Shown here one piece after another: positions 5,342-13,728 of a DNA stretch of 15,863 nt. The translations under genes and the position numbers were made by a program. Numbering within the stretch: the first letter of the stretch is position 1; each line of letters opens with the position of its first letter. The notes under the pieces are model-generated. The model made no database searches, was not told where the DNA came from, and saw only the letters and a list, made by a program, of their open reading frames with translations. Source of the stretch: an uncultured Bacilli bacterium (lineage in GTDB: Bacteria > Bacillota_I > Bacilli_A > RF39 > UBA660); assembly GCA_947628765.1 (NCBI GenBank), contig CANRBD010000015.1, forward strand, positions 1 through 15,863, written 5' to 3'.

Positions 5342-8236
5342 ATGAATAAAAAAATATTGGTTTTAATTATAATTCCAGTTTTAGCTGCCATATTTTTGAT
5401 TGGCGGTTCTAAAGTGTTGGCTGCTTGGACTGGTGGTGGACAAGGTGGTTCCGGTGGACAAGGTGGTTCTACTGGTGGTGGAACAGGATGTAATGCCCTT
5501 GTTGATGGCGGAAAAAGCATGAGATCATCAGGAACATATATGTTTGACTTAGTATATCGTGCTCCATCTAGTACTGATTATGAGCATATTGCCTGTGCTA
5601 TTATTGGTAATAATGCTAGTGCGGGAAATTTGAGATATGATACATCTATCCATAAAGATTGTGCAAAATTACCGTTAGGTTCAAGTGGAGATGCTGAAAG
5701 TCTTCAAAATATCGCGAGATTTCTTGAAAATGGTGGACAATTAAGCTCACAAGATTCATATATTAATTCACATAGTGAACAATTAGCTCCAAAATATATG
5801 GAAACATTGGGAGTCATGAAAAATGACCATTTACTTGACAAGTATCAAGATGTTTTAAGTCGTAAGAGCACTTCCGCTGGTGGCGATTATGGATATCGTA
5901 TTTTAATTCAGAAATTTAACTATTTTGGTTGTAGTGTAGATTGGTATAGATTTCTTAGCCTAAGAAAAGAGGCTACTAGAGCAGCTACAGGTATACCGGT
6001 TTCAGCATTAATTGGTGGTTCTCATCAATCTGATTTATTCACCCATAAATATGATATTGGTATTTCTGTTGGTAAGGAATTAGGTAAGGGCGCAACTGAA
6101 GCAAATTTCCGAGATAAAAATGATGGTACGGGTTACAACATTATATGGTTTAATGTGGATGATGTAAGAATGGCAGATGATTATTCAATCGATGCTGTAT
6201 GTACTAACTGTGATACTGCTACAGATGATGGAAGCTTTTTAATCCAAGATACCAGTGATTGGGAAGCAATACTAAGGAGTAGAAATTCTTCAGTTACAAA
6301 CGCTAACGATTATTTTTATAAATATCCTTGTGAGGGTAAAAAAGAGGAAAAATCTGATGATGATAAACGAAAAGATGAAAACGGAGTTTATTGCCGTGAA
6401 AAGGTCAAAATCACTTTCCCGAATTCAAGTGATAAGGTTATTGCTACAGCGGGCAGATTTTTCACTGTTAATAAAAAAGACTTAAAATGGTATGCTGATG
6501 GAATACCAAATATGAAAACAATTAAAATTGAAAAAACTAGAGAATGTAAGGCTAAAGGGGATAATCCAACTAAGTGTTTACAAGACTTTGCTAAATCTGC
6601 AAAATCTGCTGTTAGTAGTACTACCAATTCAGTGGCTGGAGCAGCAGGTAATGTTAGACTTGAGTATGAAGAAAGCAAAGAAACATATCCAAATAGTAAA
6701 TATCATACCATTATCGATAAAATGGCTATAGATAAAACGCGTACCGAAGATACCGGCGCACAAATAGGCGGTGATTCACTTACTGATACAGTAACGACTT
6801 ATTATAAGCTGGATAAAAAAGATGAGACATATCGATGGGTAGCTATTAGAGATGGTTTAGCTAAATTACATAAACCTGCTGATATCACTACACATCGCGA
6901 TATGGGAACGGCTAATTTACCAGTTTCACAAGAAAACTATGCTAAAGAAGATGAAGGTGTAATTGCTTCAGTTAAATTTAAATATAGTTTACCTACAGAA
7001 AGTGAAGATAGATATACCTCTCTTTATAAATCATTTAATAAGGATAATAATTATTTCCAAAGTCCAAATGGAAGTGTAGATAATATTTATAAAAAATATC
7101 AAGATGGAAATTTAGATAAAGATGAGCAAGAACAATTACAAAATTCAGCTTGTACGCAATTTGGCGCAGTAGGTAGTGCAGCATTTAATGAATGCGCAAG
7201 CGAAAGAACTAAAAACTCAGCCGGTACATGTTACAGTAGTATTACTGGCGGTCAAAGTACAGATGACTATGTTTGTGATGTTTATGGGTGCCCAGTAGAT
7301 ACATATTATTGTCCTAGAGATGGCGAATGTATTAAATATACCGATCCATGTATACCTTATCACTGTGAATGCGTAAATGGTGATAATGACTGTTATGATG
7401 ATAATGGCCAAGGTCCAATTACTAGAACTGAAATGGAAAAGAGATGTCCAGATACAGATGATAAAACTTGTACATGTATAAATGGTGATGATAATAATTG
7501 TTATGATGATGAGGGTAACGGCCCAATTACTAGAGAAGAAATGAATAATAAATGTGATGGTGGTGGCGATTGTCCTGATTGTAAGTACTGCGAATGTGTA
7601 AATGGTGATGATAATAATTGTTATGATGATAAGGGTAATGGCCCAATTACTAGAGAAGAAATGAATAATAAATGTGATGGTGGTGGCGACTGCCCTGACT
7701 GTGAATATTCATGCGAATGTGTTGGTGACACTTGTTATGATAATTATGGTAATAAGGTAACAAGAGAAGAAATGAACGATAAATGTGGCGGCGCACCTGA
7801 TTGTCCAAATGGCAACTGTCCAACTAAAGCTGGCAACCGCTTAGTTTATAGAACCATTGATTTGGCCAATCCATTCCCAGGTCAAACTAATTATCAAAGA
7901 GCAACCGGAGCTAACTGGTGTACTTATAATGAAACAACTAAGAAAATTACTTGTGCAGCTGATAACCCAATGGTTAAATTACAAATTTTAAATAATAGAA
8001 ATGCAACTGATGAAAATGTTTATAGATTAACACCATTATATGAAGTTACTTTAAATTCAGCAACAATGCAAAAAATAAGAGCATATAATGATACTCATGA
8101 ATATGATGACTTTACTTTAAATTGTAGTGGAAAGACATGCTATAGTACTTTCTTAAGAGAAAAAAGTGGTCTTAGTTTATCTGGAGCATGCGCTAGCAAA
8201 TCACGTTTAGGCACTTGTGAGGAAGAAGGTAGGTGA
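5342..8236 (+). CDS. Large secreted Cys-rich repeat protein, candidate adhesin or fibre-tip protein
   Basis: I place the start at the ATG at 5342 (964 aa), not at the in-frame ATG 18 bases earlier: GGAGGAGG at 5326-5333 is ideally spaced for 5342, and MNKK plus a hydrophobic core gives a proper signal peptide ending near VLAA. A Gly/Ser/Gln-rich flexible neck follows (about residues 32-49), then about 600 residues of mixed sequence with scattered Cys. Residues 675-825 hold four Cys-rich repeats, each with an EF-hand-like acidic loop. After these come the motif VYRTIDLANPFPG (835-847), GANW (856-859), and a Cys-paired end. There is no LPXTG signal and no C-terminal membrane helix, so it is released, held by the uncut N-terminal helix, or attached to the fibre. 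Being the largest product inside a Tad locus makes it the best candidate for the exported effector or adhesin. The function is inferred. Confidence 0.8.
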   Translation: MNKKILVLIIIPVLAAIFLIGGSKVLAAWTGGGQGGSGGQGGSTGGGTGCNALVDGGKSMRSSGTYMFDLVYRAPSSTDYEHIACAIIGNNASAGNLRYDTSIHKDCAKLPLGSSGDAESLQNIARFLENGGQLSSQDSYINSHSEQLAPKYMETLGVMKNDHLLDKYQDVLSRKSTSAGGDYGYRILIQKFNYFGCSVDWYRFLSLRKEATRAATGIPVSALIGGSHQSDLFTHKYDIGISVGKELGKGATEANFRDKNDGTGYNIIWFNVDDVRMADDYSIDAVCTNCDTATDDGSFLIQDTSDWEAILRSRNSSVTNANDYFYKYPCEGKKEEKSDDDKRKDENGVYCREKVKITFPNSSDKVIATAGRFFTVNKKDLKWYADGIPNMKTIKIEKTRECKAKGDNPTKCLQDFAKSAKSAVSSTTNSVAGAAGNVRLEYEESKETYPNSKYHTIIDKMAIDKTRTEDTGAQIGGDSLTDTVTTYYKLDKKDETYRWVAIRDGLAKLHKPADITTHRDMGTANLPVSQENYAKEDEGVIASVKFKYSLPTESEDRYTSLYKSFNKDNNYFQSPNGSVDNIYKKYQDGNLDKDEQEQLQNSACTQFGAVGSAAFNECASERTKNSAGTCYSSITGGQSTDDYVCDVYGCPVDTYYCPRDGECIKYTDPCIPYHCECVNGDNDCYDDNGQGPITRTEMEKRCPDTDDKTCTCINGDDNNCYDDEGNGPITREEMNNKCDGGGDCPDCKYCECVNGDDNNCYDDKGNGPITREEMNNKCDGGGDCPDCEYSCECVGDTCYDNYGNKVTREEMNDKCGGAPDCPNGNCPTKAGNRLVYRTIDLANPFPGQTNYQRATGANWCTYNETTKKITCAADNPMVKLQILNNRNATDENVYRLTPLYEVTLNSATMQKIRAYNDTHEYDDFTLNCSGKTCYSTFLREKSGLSLSGACASKSRLGTCEEEGR
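7364..7821 (+). repeat. Four in-frame Cys-rich repeats
   Basis: Units begin at 7364, 7469, 7589 and 7712, giving periods of 105, 120 and 123 bases. Each encodes Cys-x-Cys, an acidic stretch, CYDD or CYDN, then Gly-Asn/Gln and TREEM-like residues and another Cys. Units 2 and 3 are almost the same; an exact 50-base match runs from 7520-7569 to 7640-7689. Unit 4 is shorter in its loop and more diverged. Differences among units 2 and 3 are few, so this pair is the youngest duplication and probably prone to expansion or loss by recombination. Confidence 0.9.
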
Positions 8237-8242
8237 TAGTAG

Positions 8243-8662
8243 ATGAACAAATCATTTTGGGGCATTATGGTAATAATGATTGGTGTAGCATCAGTTCTAT
8301 TTATTACCTTTTTCCAAACAATTACTAACACTGATGAACATAATTCCCAGTTGCTTAAAGAAGTAACTGAAGCATCAATGTGGGATGCTGTTGATTATGC
8401 ATATTTTAGACAAACGGGATATTATAAAATAAATAAAGAAAAATTTGTAGAAAATTTTATTAGAAGATATTCGGATAATGCTAATTTATCACGAAATTAT
8501 AAATTACAATTTTATGATGTCAATGAGCTTCCACCTAAAGTTAGTGTAAAAGTAACAAGCTCTAGCGGCTCATTTGATGCCTCAGCTGCTTTAAATCAAG
8601 ACAGCCAAAGAGGATTTAACATTAGTAATAAAATAGATGCTATTTTAGAAACACCATATTAA
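8243..8662 (+). CDS. Small pseudopilin-like membrane protein of the pilus locus
   Basis: The 139-aa product has an N-terminal membrane helix (about residues 7-27) with a short positive N-terminus, then an outer domain with the striking run LLKEVTEASMWDAVDYAYFR, conserved-looking EKFVENFIRRYSDNA, and a beta-rich end with PPKVSVKVTSS. One helix plus a small outer domain is the TadE/F pseudopilin plan, and proteins of this look recur in Tad loci of low-GC bacteria (I recall a DUF5411-type family, not verified). The start at 8243 is supported by AAGGTAGGTG eight bases upstream, within the end of the preceding gene; the gap is only six bases. It probably joins the fibre base or inner-membrane platform. 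It has no Cys. Confidence 0.75.
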   Translation: MNKSFWGIMVIMIGVASVLFITFFQTITNTDEHNSQLLKEVTEASMWDAVDYAYFRQTGYYKINKEKFVENFIRRYSDNANLSRNYKLQFYDVNELPPKVSVKVTSSSGSFDASAALNQDSQRGFNISNKIDAILETPY

Positions 8663-8693
8663 AATAAAAGAAAGAAAAGGAGATGAAAAAAAT

Positions 8694-9767
8694 ATGAATA
8701 GTCTTTTAGTACCTTTGCAACGAATTTTTAAGAACAAGAATACAGTCACAATTATCGGGGTTATTATTATTCTAATACTTTTATACATTGGCTATAGTAG
8801 CCAAATTAATTCAGCTGTTGAGCCAATCGAAATTCCGGTAGCTACTGAAACTATTCAACCTAGAACGGAAATTACTGATGATATGGTCGAAATAGTAAAA
8901 ATGCCGGCTATTTCATTGAGCGATAATGTTTTACGTTCTAAAAATGCGGTAGTTGGAAAGTATACAAATATTAATACGGTTATTCCAGCTGGCAGCATGT
9001 TTTATACAGATACTGTTATCGAGGAAAATCAATTACCAGATTCGGTATTTGTAAAAGTTAAAGAAGGCGAAGTGGTGTTCAACTTCCCAGTTAATATCGA
9101 AACAACTTATGGTAACTCAATTTACCCTGGTAATAAAATCGATATTTATATGAAAACAGGTAATGGTAATGACGAAAGAGTCATGTTAGGAAAATTAGTT
9201 GAAAATGTAGAAGTTTTAGCTGTTAAAGATTCTTCAGGAAGAAATGTTTTTGAAAATACTAGTGAATCAAGAACACCATCAATGATGATTTTTGGAGTAC
9301 CAAATGCAATTCACATTTTACTTTTAAAAGCATCTTATATGGGATCAATCGGTGTTGAATTATTCCCAGTTCCACATGGTGGAGCAGTAAGTACTGAAGG
9401 AGCTACGGAAGTTTCTACTCAACAGTTAGTTGATTATATCGAAGCTCATGCAGTTAATATACCAACAACTACTGATGCCAATGCAGAGGCTGAAGAAAAT
9501 GACGCTTTAGAACCAATGCTTAAAACAAGTGGAACTAATCCTGTCAAAGCAACAATTACATATCCTAAAGGTTGCGGAACAACTTATACTTGTGCTTATA
9601 CATTAGGTGATGGTAGTCCAGTAACAGTAACGAAAACAAAACAAACTGTTAATGTCACGACTACTAGTGAATTAACAGCGACAGTTACCGAAAATAATGG
9701 AACAGTACATACGAAAGCTGAAACTATTACGGTAGAGGGTTCTACTGGCCGTACTGTGGAGCGATAA
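8694..9767 (+). CDS. cpaB: CpaB/RcpC-like pilus assembly protein with Ig-like extension
   Basis: The 357-aa protein has a membrane helix at about residues 18-34, then an SAF-type domain (about 46-108) with the usual order of the family: IPVATETIQPRTEITDDM, VVGKYTNINTVIPAG and a following FYTDTV. The CpaB/RcpC C-terminal region (about 115-235) follows. In monoderm bacteria there is no secretin to bind, so it probably helps carry the fibre across the wall. After an acidic linker (about 255-280) there is an extra domain at about 286-352 with Cys294 and Cys300 and Thr/Val-rich strands that resembles bacterial Ig-like folds; this is not part of usual CpaB. SD AAGGAGATG stands upstream of 8694. The next gene, the ATPase, starts three bases after its stop codon. 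Confidence 0.85.
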   Translation: MNSLLVPLQRIFKNKNTVTIIGVIIILILLYIGYSSQINSAVEPIEIPVATETIQPRTEITDDMVEIVKMPAISLSDNVLRSKNAVVGKYTNINTVIPAGSMFYTDTVIEENQLPDSVFVKVKEGEVVFNFPVNIETTYGNSIYPGNKIDIYMKTGNGNDERVMLGKLVENVEVLAVKDSSGRNVFENTSESRTPSMMIFGVPNAIHILLLKASYMGSIGVELFPVPHGGAVSTEGATEVSTQQLVDYIEAHAVNIPTTTDANAEAEENDALEPMLKTSGTNPVKATITYPKGCGTTYTCAYTLGDGSPVTVTKTKQTVNVTTTSELTATVTENNGTVHTKAETITVEGSTGRTVER

Positions 9768-9770
9768 TTT

Positions 9771-11159
9771 ATGAATGGAAATATGTTTGACCAAATAGAC
9801 TTTGGTCCATTAAAAGAATATTTGGATAATGATGACATAACTGACGTATCATATGACAATGATGGCCAGATCCATTTAAAAACTTTATCAAAAGGTATCT
9901 TTCGTGTAGAAAATCCAGCAGTAAATAACGCTTTCATGGAAAAATTAGCTTTCCAGTGTTCAAATGTTATGGGAAAAACCTTTAATATGGCTCATCCATT
10001 TCTGGATGCTGAAAGTGCAGAACTTCGTTTAAATTTTGTCCATGATTCAATTGCTACTAATGGTATAGCCTGTGTTATTCGTAAAACACCAGCTAAAGTC
10101 CGTTTGGAAAAAGAAAAAATTATTGAACAAAAATATATTGAACCAGATATACATGATTTTTTGGAATATTGTATTAAAGGTCACTGCAATATTATCGCTT
10201 GTGGGGAAACCGGTTCAGGTAAGACTGAGTTAATCAAATATTTAGCTTCAAAAATTAGAGAAGATGAAAAAATTATTACTATTGAAGATACTTTGGAGTT
10301 ACACCTTGACAAGATTTTCCCTCATCGTGATATTGTAGCAATGAAAACTAACAACATTGCTTCATATACTGATGTTTTAGTCACTTGCATGCGTCAAAAC
10401 CCTAAATGGATTTTGTTATCAGAGGTTCGTAGTGCAGAAGCGGTTTTAGCCGTTCGTAACTCAATTTCATCAGGTCACTATATTTTATCAACAATCCACG
10501 CTGATAAAGCCGCTTCGATTCCAAACCGTATGTATAGCTTGCTAGAAACAAGTCAGGAAATCGACCAATTTTTAAAAACAATCCATAGATATGTTCAAAT
10601 CGGTATCTATGTAAGAGGCTATACTGATAAAAATACTCACAACTTTGTTCGTGAAATAGCCGAAGTTACAGAATTTTATGTAACTGAAGATAATGAAGCT
10701 GAAAGTAATACGATTTATCGTAAAACTGCAGCAGGAAATATAATTCGTAATAATCCAAGTAAATATTTAATTGATTATTTAGAGGTTCAAGGAGTATTTT
10801 TACCTAAAGAAATGCGTCTTTTAGGAGAAAATGTTCCAATAGCTGAAGCCGAACATGATAAAATGAAAGCAATGTATCAAAATACTGATACGCCAGCTGA
10901 ACCAGTTACTTTTGGTGGCCCAGTTCCAGCAGAAGCACCTGCACCAGCTCCAGCAGCAACGCCGGCTCCGACGCCAACTAGTCCATCAGTTCAAGCGCCA
11001 GCGCAACCTGCTATGCCAACACCTACTGCGGCACCAACGCCTATAGAAACTCCCACACCATCAAGTGTTCAGCCAAGTGTAATGGCAACGCCAACGCCTG
11101 CTCAGCCTATGGGACCGATAAATAATGTAAATCAAAACGCACAAATACCAACTTCATAA
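9771..11159 (+). CDS. cpaF: CpaF/TadA-type secretion ATPase with Pro-rich tail
   Basis: This cytoplasmic hexameric ATPase of the VirB11/PilT/CpaF family powers Tad pilus extension or secretion. Walker A is GETGSGKT (residues 145-152). The Asp box lies near IITIEDTLEL (about 173-182), Walker B is in WILLSEVRS (213-221) with Glu218, and the His box is TIHAD (241-245). The N-terminal domain (about 1-110) with DNDDITDVS is typical. The catalytic part ends near residue 365. About 90 further residues (roughly 372-462) are rich in Pro, Ala and Thr and should be disordered; most CpaF proteins lack this. The start at 9771 has GGAG nine bases upstream and lies three bases after the cpaB stop. All catalytic residues are intact. 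Confidence 0.95.
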   Translation: MNGNMFDQIDFGPLKEYLDNDDITDVSYDNDGQIHLKTLSKGIFRVENPAVNNAFMEKLAFQCSNVMGKTFNMAHPFLDAESAELRLNFVHDSIATNGIACVIRKTPAKVRLEKEKIIEQKYIEPDIHDFLEYCIKGHCNIIACGETGSGKTELIKYLASKIREDEKIITIEDTLELHLDKIFPHRDIVAMKTNNIASYTDVLVTCMRQNPKWILLSEVRSAEAVLAVRNSISSGHYILSTIHADKAASIPNRMYSLLETSQEIDQFLKTIHRYVQIGIYVRGYTDKNTHNFVREIAEVTEFYVTEDNEAESNTIYRKTAAGNIIRNNPSKYLIDYLEVQGVFLPKEMRLLGENVPIAEAEHDKMKAMYQNTDTPAEPVTFGGPVPAEAPAPAPAATPAPTPTSPSVQAPAQPAMPTPTAAPTPIETPTPSSVQPSVMATPTPAQPMGPINNVNQNAQIPTS

Positions 11160-11198
11160 GTTGAAATAAATATTTAATTTGAATAAAGGAGGGGAAAA

Positions 11199-12101
11199 AT
11201 GACATTTATAATCTTTGTAATGGTAGTTATTGTGGCTATGTTTATTGTAATATATCGCAGCCATGAAAAAACTGGTGTCTATAAATTTGTTAATAAGCAA
11301 TTTAGTGCAATTTATAACAAATATGCCCCTTATTCATTTAGAGTAGTAAGGGAAAAAGTTAAAGAGCTAGGGCAAGAGTATACGGCTAAGCAATATTTTA
11401 TTCAAGCAGTTGTTTTTGCTTCTGGTGCAGCCATTATTACTTATTTGTATTTTTACAATATTGGAATATCAATTATTTATGCAGCTGTATCTTTATTAGT
11501 TATACCATTTTTAACATATTTACGTTGTAAAAGGGTATATAGTGAATTTATTTTTGAACAAATCCAAGTTTATACAACTAATACAATTATGGAATTTGGA
11601 ACCACTCAATCATTTGTTAAAGCTTTAGAGGGTGTATATGAATCAGGAGTTTTAGAGGATCCTGTTAAATCAGATGTTAGAACGATGATTGATATGGCTT
11701 ATGAAAATGGAACGATTGAGGAATCATTACAATTCTTCAATGCAAAATACGATTTTTACATTGTCAGAAATATGCATCAATTATTCTTGCAAATAACTAA
11801 TGAAGGTTCAAGAGATGCTGGCGAATCTTTGGAAAATATGAGCCAGGATATCGATATGCTAGTAGAATCAGTGTATCGTGACCGTATTGATAGAGCTACA
11901 TTCCATAAAAAGTTTTTACAATTCGGAATTGTTCTATATTTAATGGTTATGCTTGTACAGTTTTTATTAGGTGTCGAGACATATAATGAAATGCTTAATA
12001 GTTGGTATGTTCAATTATTATTACATGGTATTGTATGGCTTAATACATATTTTCTACTAAGTGGAGAAAAATATTATAATGAAGATGTGGGGGCGGAATA
12101 A
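11199..12101 (+). CDS. tadB: TadB-like inner-membrane platform protein
   Basis: The 300-aa protein follows the T2SS-F/TadB plan: an N-terminal helix (1-19), a hairpin of two helices (about 70-110), a cytoplasmic helical domain with LEGVYESGVLEDPV and NEGSRDAGESLENMS (about 140-235), and two C-terminal helices. It would form the platform that the CpaF ATPase turns. SD AAAGGAGGGG is very strong. Its stop overlaps the next start in TAATG (12099-12103), so TadB and TadC are translationally coupled, as expected for partner subunits. The start is unambiguous. The assignment rests on fold plan and context more than on sharp motifs. Confidence 0.8.
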   Translation: MTFIIFVMVVIVAMFIVIYRSHEKTGVYKFVNKQFSAIYNKYAPYSFRVVREKVKELGQEYTAKQYFIQAVVFASGAAIITYLYFYNIGISIIYAAVSLLVIPFLTYLRCKRVYSEFIFEQIQVYTTNTIMEFGTTQSFVKALEGVYESGVLEDPVKSDVRTMIDMAYENGTIEESLQFFNAKYDFYIVRNMHQLFLQITNEGSRDAGESLENMSQDIDMLVESVYRDRIDRATFHKKFLQFGIVLYLMVMLVQFLLGVETYNEMLNSWYVQLLLHGIVWLNTYFLLSGEKYYNEDVGAE

Positions 12102-12901
12102 TGAGTACAGGAATAATATTTATACTTATTGCGGTAATCTTAGTTTTCATTTTAGAACGTACTCATCATTTTAGCGCTAGAAGATTTGTTACTGACACGC
12201 AACCATACTTCAATTTCTTAATGGAAGATGATTACTTATTTTTATTAAGTGTTAGATATGGTAATGTTACTAATGAAGATGTTGAAAGATTATTTGGACA
12301 AAGAGTTCGAAATGGATTAGTCACGATTGTCATTATGTTTTTCATCTTTTTGTCAAATTTAACATTTGTCTATGTGTTATTATCAATTATTATTGGCTTT
12401 TTAATGTTTAAAATGCCATATACAAAATTAAAAAATTATTACAAAGCTAATTTACATAAAATTAATTTAATGCTTCCATATTATTTAAAAAGTTTGGAAA
12501 TTTTGATTCAACACTATACTGTTCCAGTGGCTATTTCTAAATCAATTGATACAGCTCCAGAAATATTTAAACCAGGGCTTAAAAGATTAATTGATAAGAT
12601 AGACTCAGGTGATTCTAGTGTTCAACCATATATGGATTTTGCAAACGAATATCCTGTTAGGGATTCAATGCGAATGATGAGATTACTTTATCGTTTAGGA
12701 TTAGGTAGTCAAGAAAACAAACAAGAACAATTACTTATGTTTTCAAGAACAATTTCAGCTCTTCAAAACAAATCAAGAGAGCAGAAATATCAAGAACGTC
12801 TTGATAAAATGGAACATAAAACAATGGTCATGCTTGGAGGTACAGGTGGAGGAATTCTCTTATTCATGTTACTTTCAATGATGATGATGATGAATTTTTA
12901 G
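12101..12901 (+). CDS. tadC: TadC-like inner-membrane platform protein
   Basis: The 266-aa protein pairs with TadB. It has an N-terminal helix (about 3-18), a central helical hairpin (about 70-107), a cytoplasmic helical domain (about 115-235) with MLPYYLKSLEILIQHY and MRMMRLLYRLGLG, and a C-terminal helix with GGTGGG followed by a Met-rich end. Its start ATG overlaps the tadB stop by one base. It lacks a separate SD, so it probably depends on ribosomes finishing tadB. Which of the two is strictly TadB or TadC is judged by order and length; both belong to the T2SS-F family. Confidence 0.8.
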   Translation: MSTGIIFILIAVILVFILERTHHFSARRFVTDTQPYFNFLMEDDYLFLLSVRYGNVTNEDVERLFGQRVRNGLVTIVIMFFIFLSNLTFVYVLLSIIIGFLMFKMPYTKLKNYYKANLHKINLMLPYYLKSLEILIQHYTVPVAISKSIDTAPEIFKPGLKRLIDKIDSGDSSVQPYMDFANEYPVRDSMRMMRLLYRLGLGSQENKQEQLLMFSRTISALQNKSREQKYQERLDKMEHKTMVMLGGTGGGILLFMLLSMMMMMNF

Positions 12902-12918
12902 TAAAAAATCTTAAAATG

Positions 12919-12927
12919 TGATATAAT
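12919..12927 (+). promoter_or_regulatory. Internal promoter ahead of the pilin gene
   Basis: TGATATAAT (12919-12927), a perfect extended -10, lies in the 53-base gap before the pilin gene. The surrounding AATGTGATATAAT matches the site at 4684-4696 except for one base. Predicted start is near 12934, ahead of an intact SD (GGGAGGTGAG, 12940-12949). A pilin-only boost is sensible, since the subunit is needed in large amounts. Confidence 0.55.
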
Positions 12928-12954
12928 TAATTAAAATAAGGGAGGTGAGAATCG

Positions 12955-13170
12955 ATGAAAGAAGCGTCAGGAGAAGCAAACTTAACCGTAGTTACAATTA
13001 TCCTTATTGGTGTTATCGTAGCTGTAGTTACACCAATTGTTTCAGGTTTGATGAACACTACTAAAGAAAGAGCTTGCTGCCTAAACCAAGGTGGACACTG
13101 GGAAGGTGGAAAATGTTCTATTAGTATTGATGAGTCACAATGTGAAGGTGATGCAGATGCTGGAGCATAA
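12955..13170 (+). CDS. Flp-pilin-like major subunit candidate
   Basis: This 71-aa protein is the likely main fibre subunit: short, with one long hydrophobic helix at about residues 10-33 and a small polar head, directly after TadC and behind its own promoter. The head has four Cys (41, 42, 54 and 63), including a neighbouring pair, and GGHWEGGKC, suggesting one or two disulfides. Unlike ordinary Flp prepilins it lacks a Lys/Arg-rich leader and a clear G-xxxx-E cut site: the first residues are MKEASGE, with Glu7 just before the helix. So it may be cut after Gly6 by an unusual peptidase, or not cut. SD strength is excellent. Identity as pilin is inferred from size, helix and place. Confidence 0.7.
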   Translation: MKEASGEANLTVVTIILIGVIVAVVTPIVSGLMNTTKERACCLNQGGHWEGGKCSISIDESQCEGDADAGA

Positions 13171-13203
13171 TCAATTAATTAAGTAATAAAAAGGAGGTAG
13201 CCT

Positions 13204-13728
13204 ATGAGAGAAGGTTTAGGTGAGACATTTACATATAATATGATAATAATCTTTATTGTCATCGTCTTTGGCTTACTAGCGGCTACTATAAGTTATTATA
13301 AAGCTTTTAAAGTTAATAATCGAATTTTAGATTCTATAGAAAAGTATGAAGGATATAATGATGCAGCTAAGAAAGACATTGAAAATACACTTAAGACAAT
13401 CGGCTATACTGTAAATACTGAACATGCAACGTGTCCTCAAAGAAGCGGGGCACAATTACTTAAACAAAATGATAATTATCTTTATTGTGTTTATTATTAT
13501 GATAATGATACATCTAGTAATGATACAAGAAAAAATGAGGATAATGAATCAGTATATTATAATTATAGTGTAGCTAGTTATATCTATATTGATTTACCAG
13601 TGGTAGGTAGCTTCAAAGTACCTGTATATACAAAAGGTAATAGATCATATAATTTCTCTTGCAAAAAATGGAGTGATCAAAGTAAAACTCGTATTGATGC
13701 AAGTTCTGATAGGTGTAGACCTAGTTAA
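13204..13728 (+). CDS. TadE/F-like pseudopilin A
   Basis: The 174-aa product starts MREGLGE, has a membrane helix at about residues 13-32, then SYYKAFKVNN (30-39), a helical region, and an outer domain with Cys at CPQRS, YCVYY, SCKKW and RCRPS. Near the end IDLPVVG and VPVY are shared with the next gene. The two genes are paralogs, and they overlap by one base (TAATG at 13726-13730). Such single-helix proteins act as minor pilins that start or cap the fibre. SD is AAAGGAGG, 33 bases after the pilin stop. The N-terminal MRE resembles the MKE of its two neighbours, pointing to shared processing or membrane entry. Confidence 0.75.
   Translation: MREGLGETFTYNMIIIFIVIVFGLLAATISYYKAFKVNNRILDSIEKYEGYNDAAKKDIENTLKTIGYTVNTEHATCPQRSGAQLLKQNDNYLYCVYYYDNDTSSNDTRKNEDNESVYYNYSVASYIYIDLPVVGSFKVPVYTKGNRSYNFSCKKWSDQSKTRIDASSDRCRPS

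Noticed and set aside
7364..7821. Possible CRISPR-like array
   Set aside because: The repeats are in frame, 105-123 bases long with no short repeat/unique spacer structure, and encode a regular Cys pattern.
5342..8236. LPXTG-type sortase anchoring of the large protein
   Set aside because: No LPXTG-like motif, hydrophobic C-terminal segment or basic tail is present at the end of the protein.
5302..9937. Minus-strand open frames (5302-5520, 6388-6678, 7217-7411, 9596-9937)
   Set aside because: All lie opposite well-supported plus-strand genes, lack SD boxes and show compositional shadows of the coding strand, for example Pro-rich opposite the Gly-rich neck.
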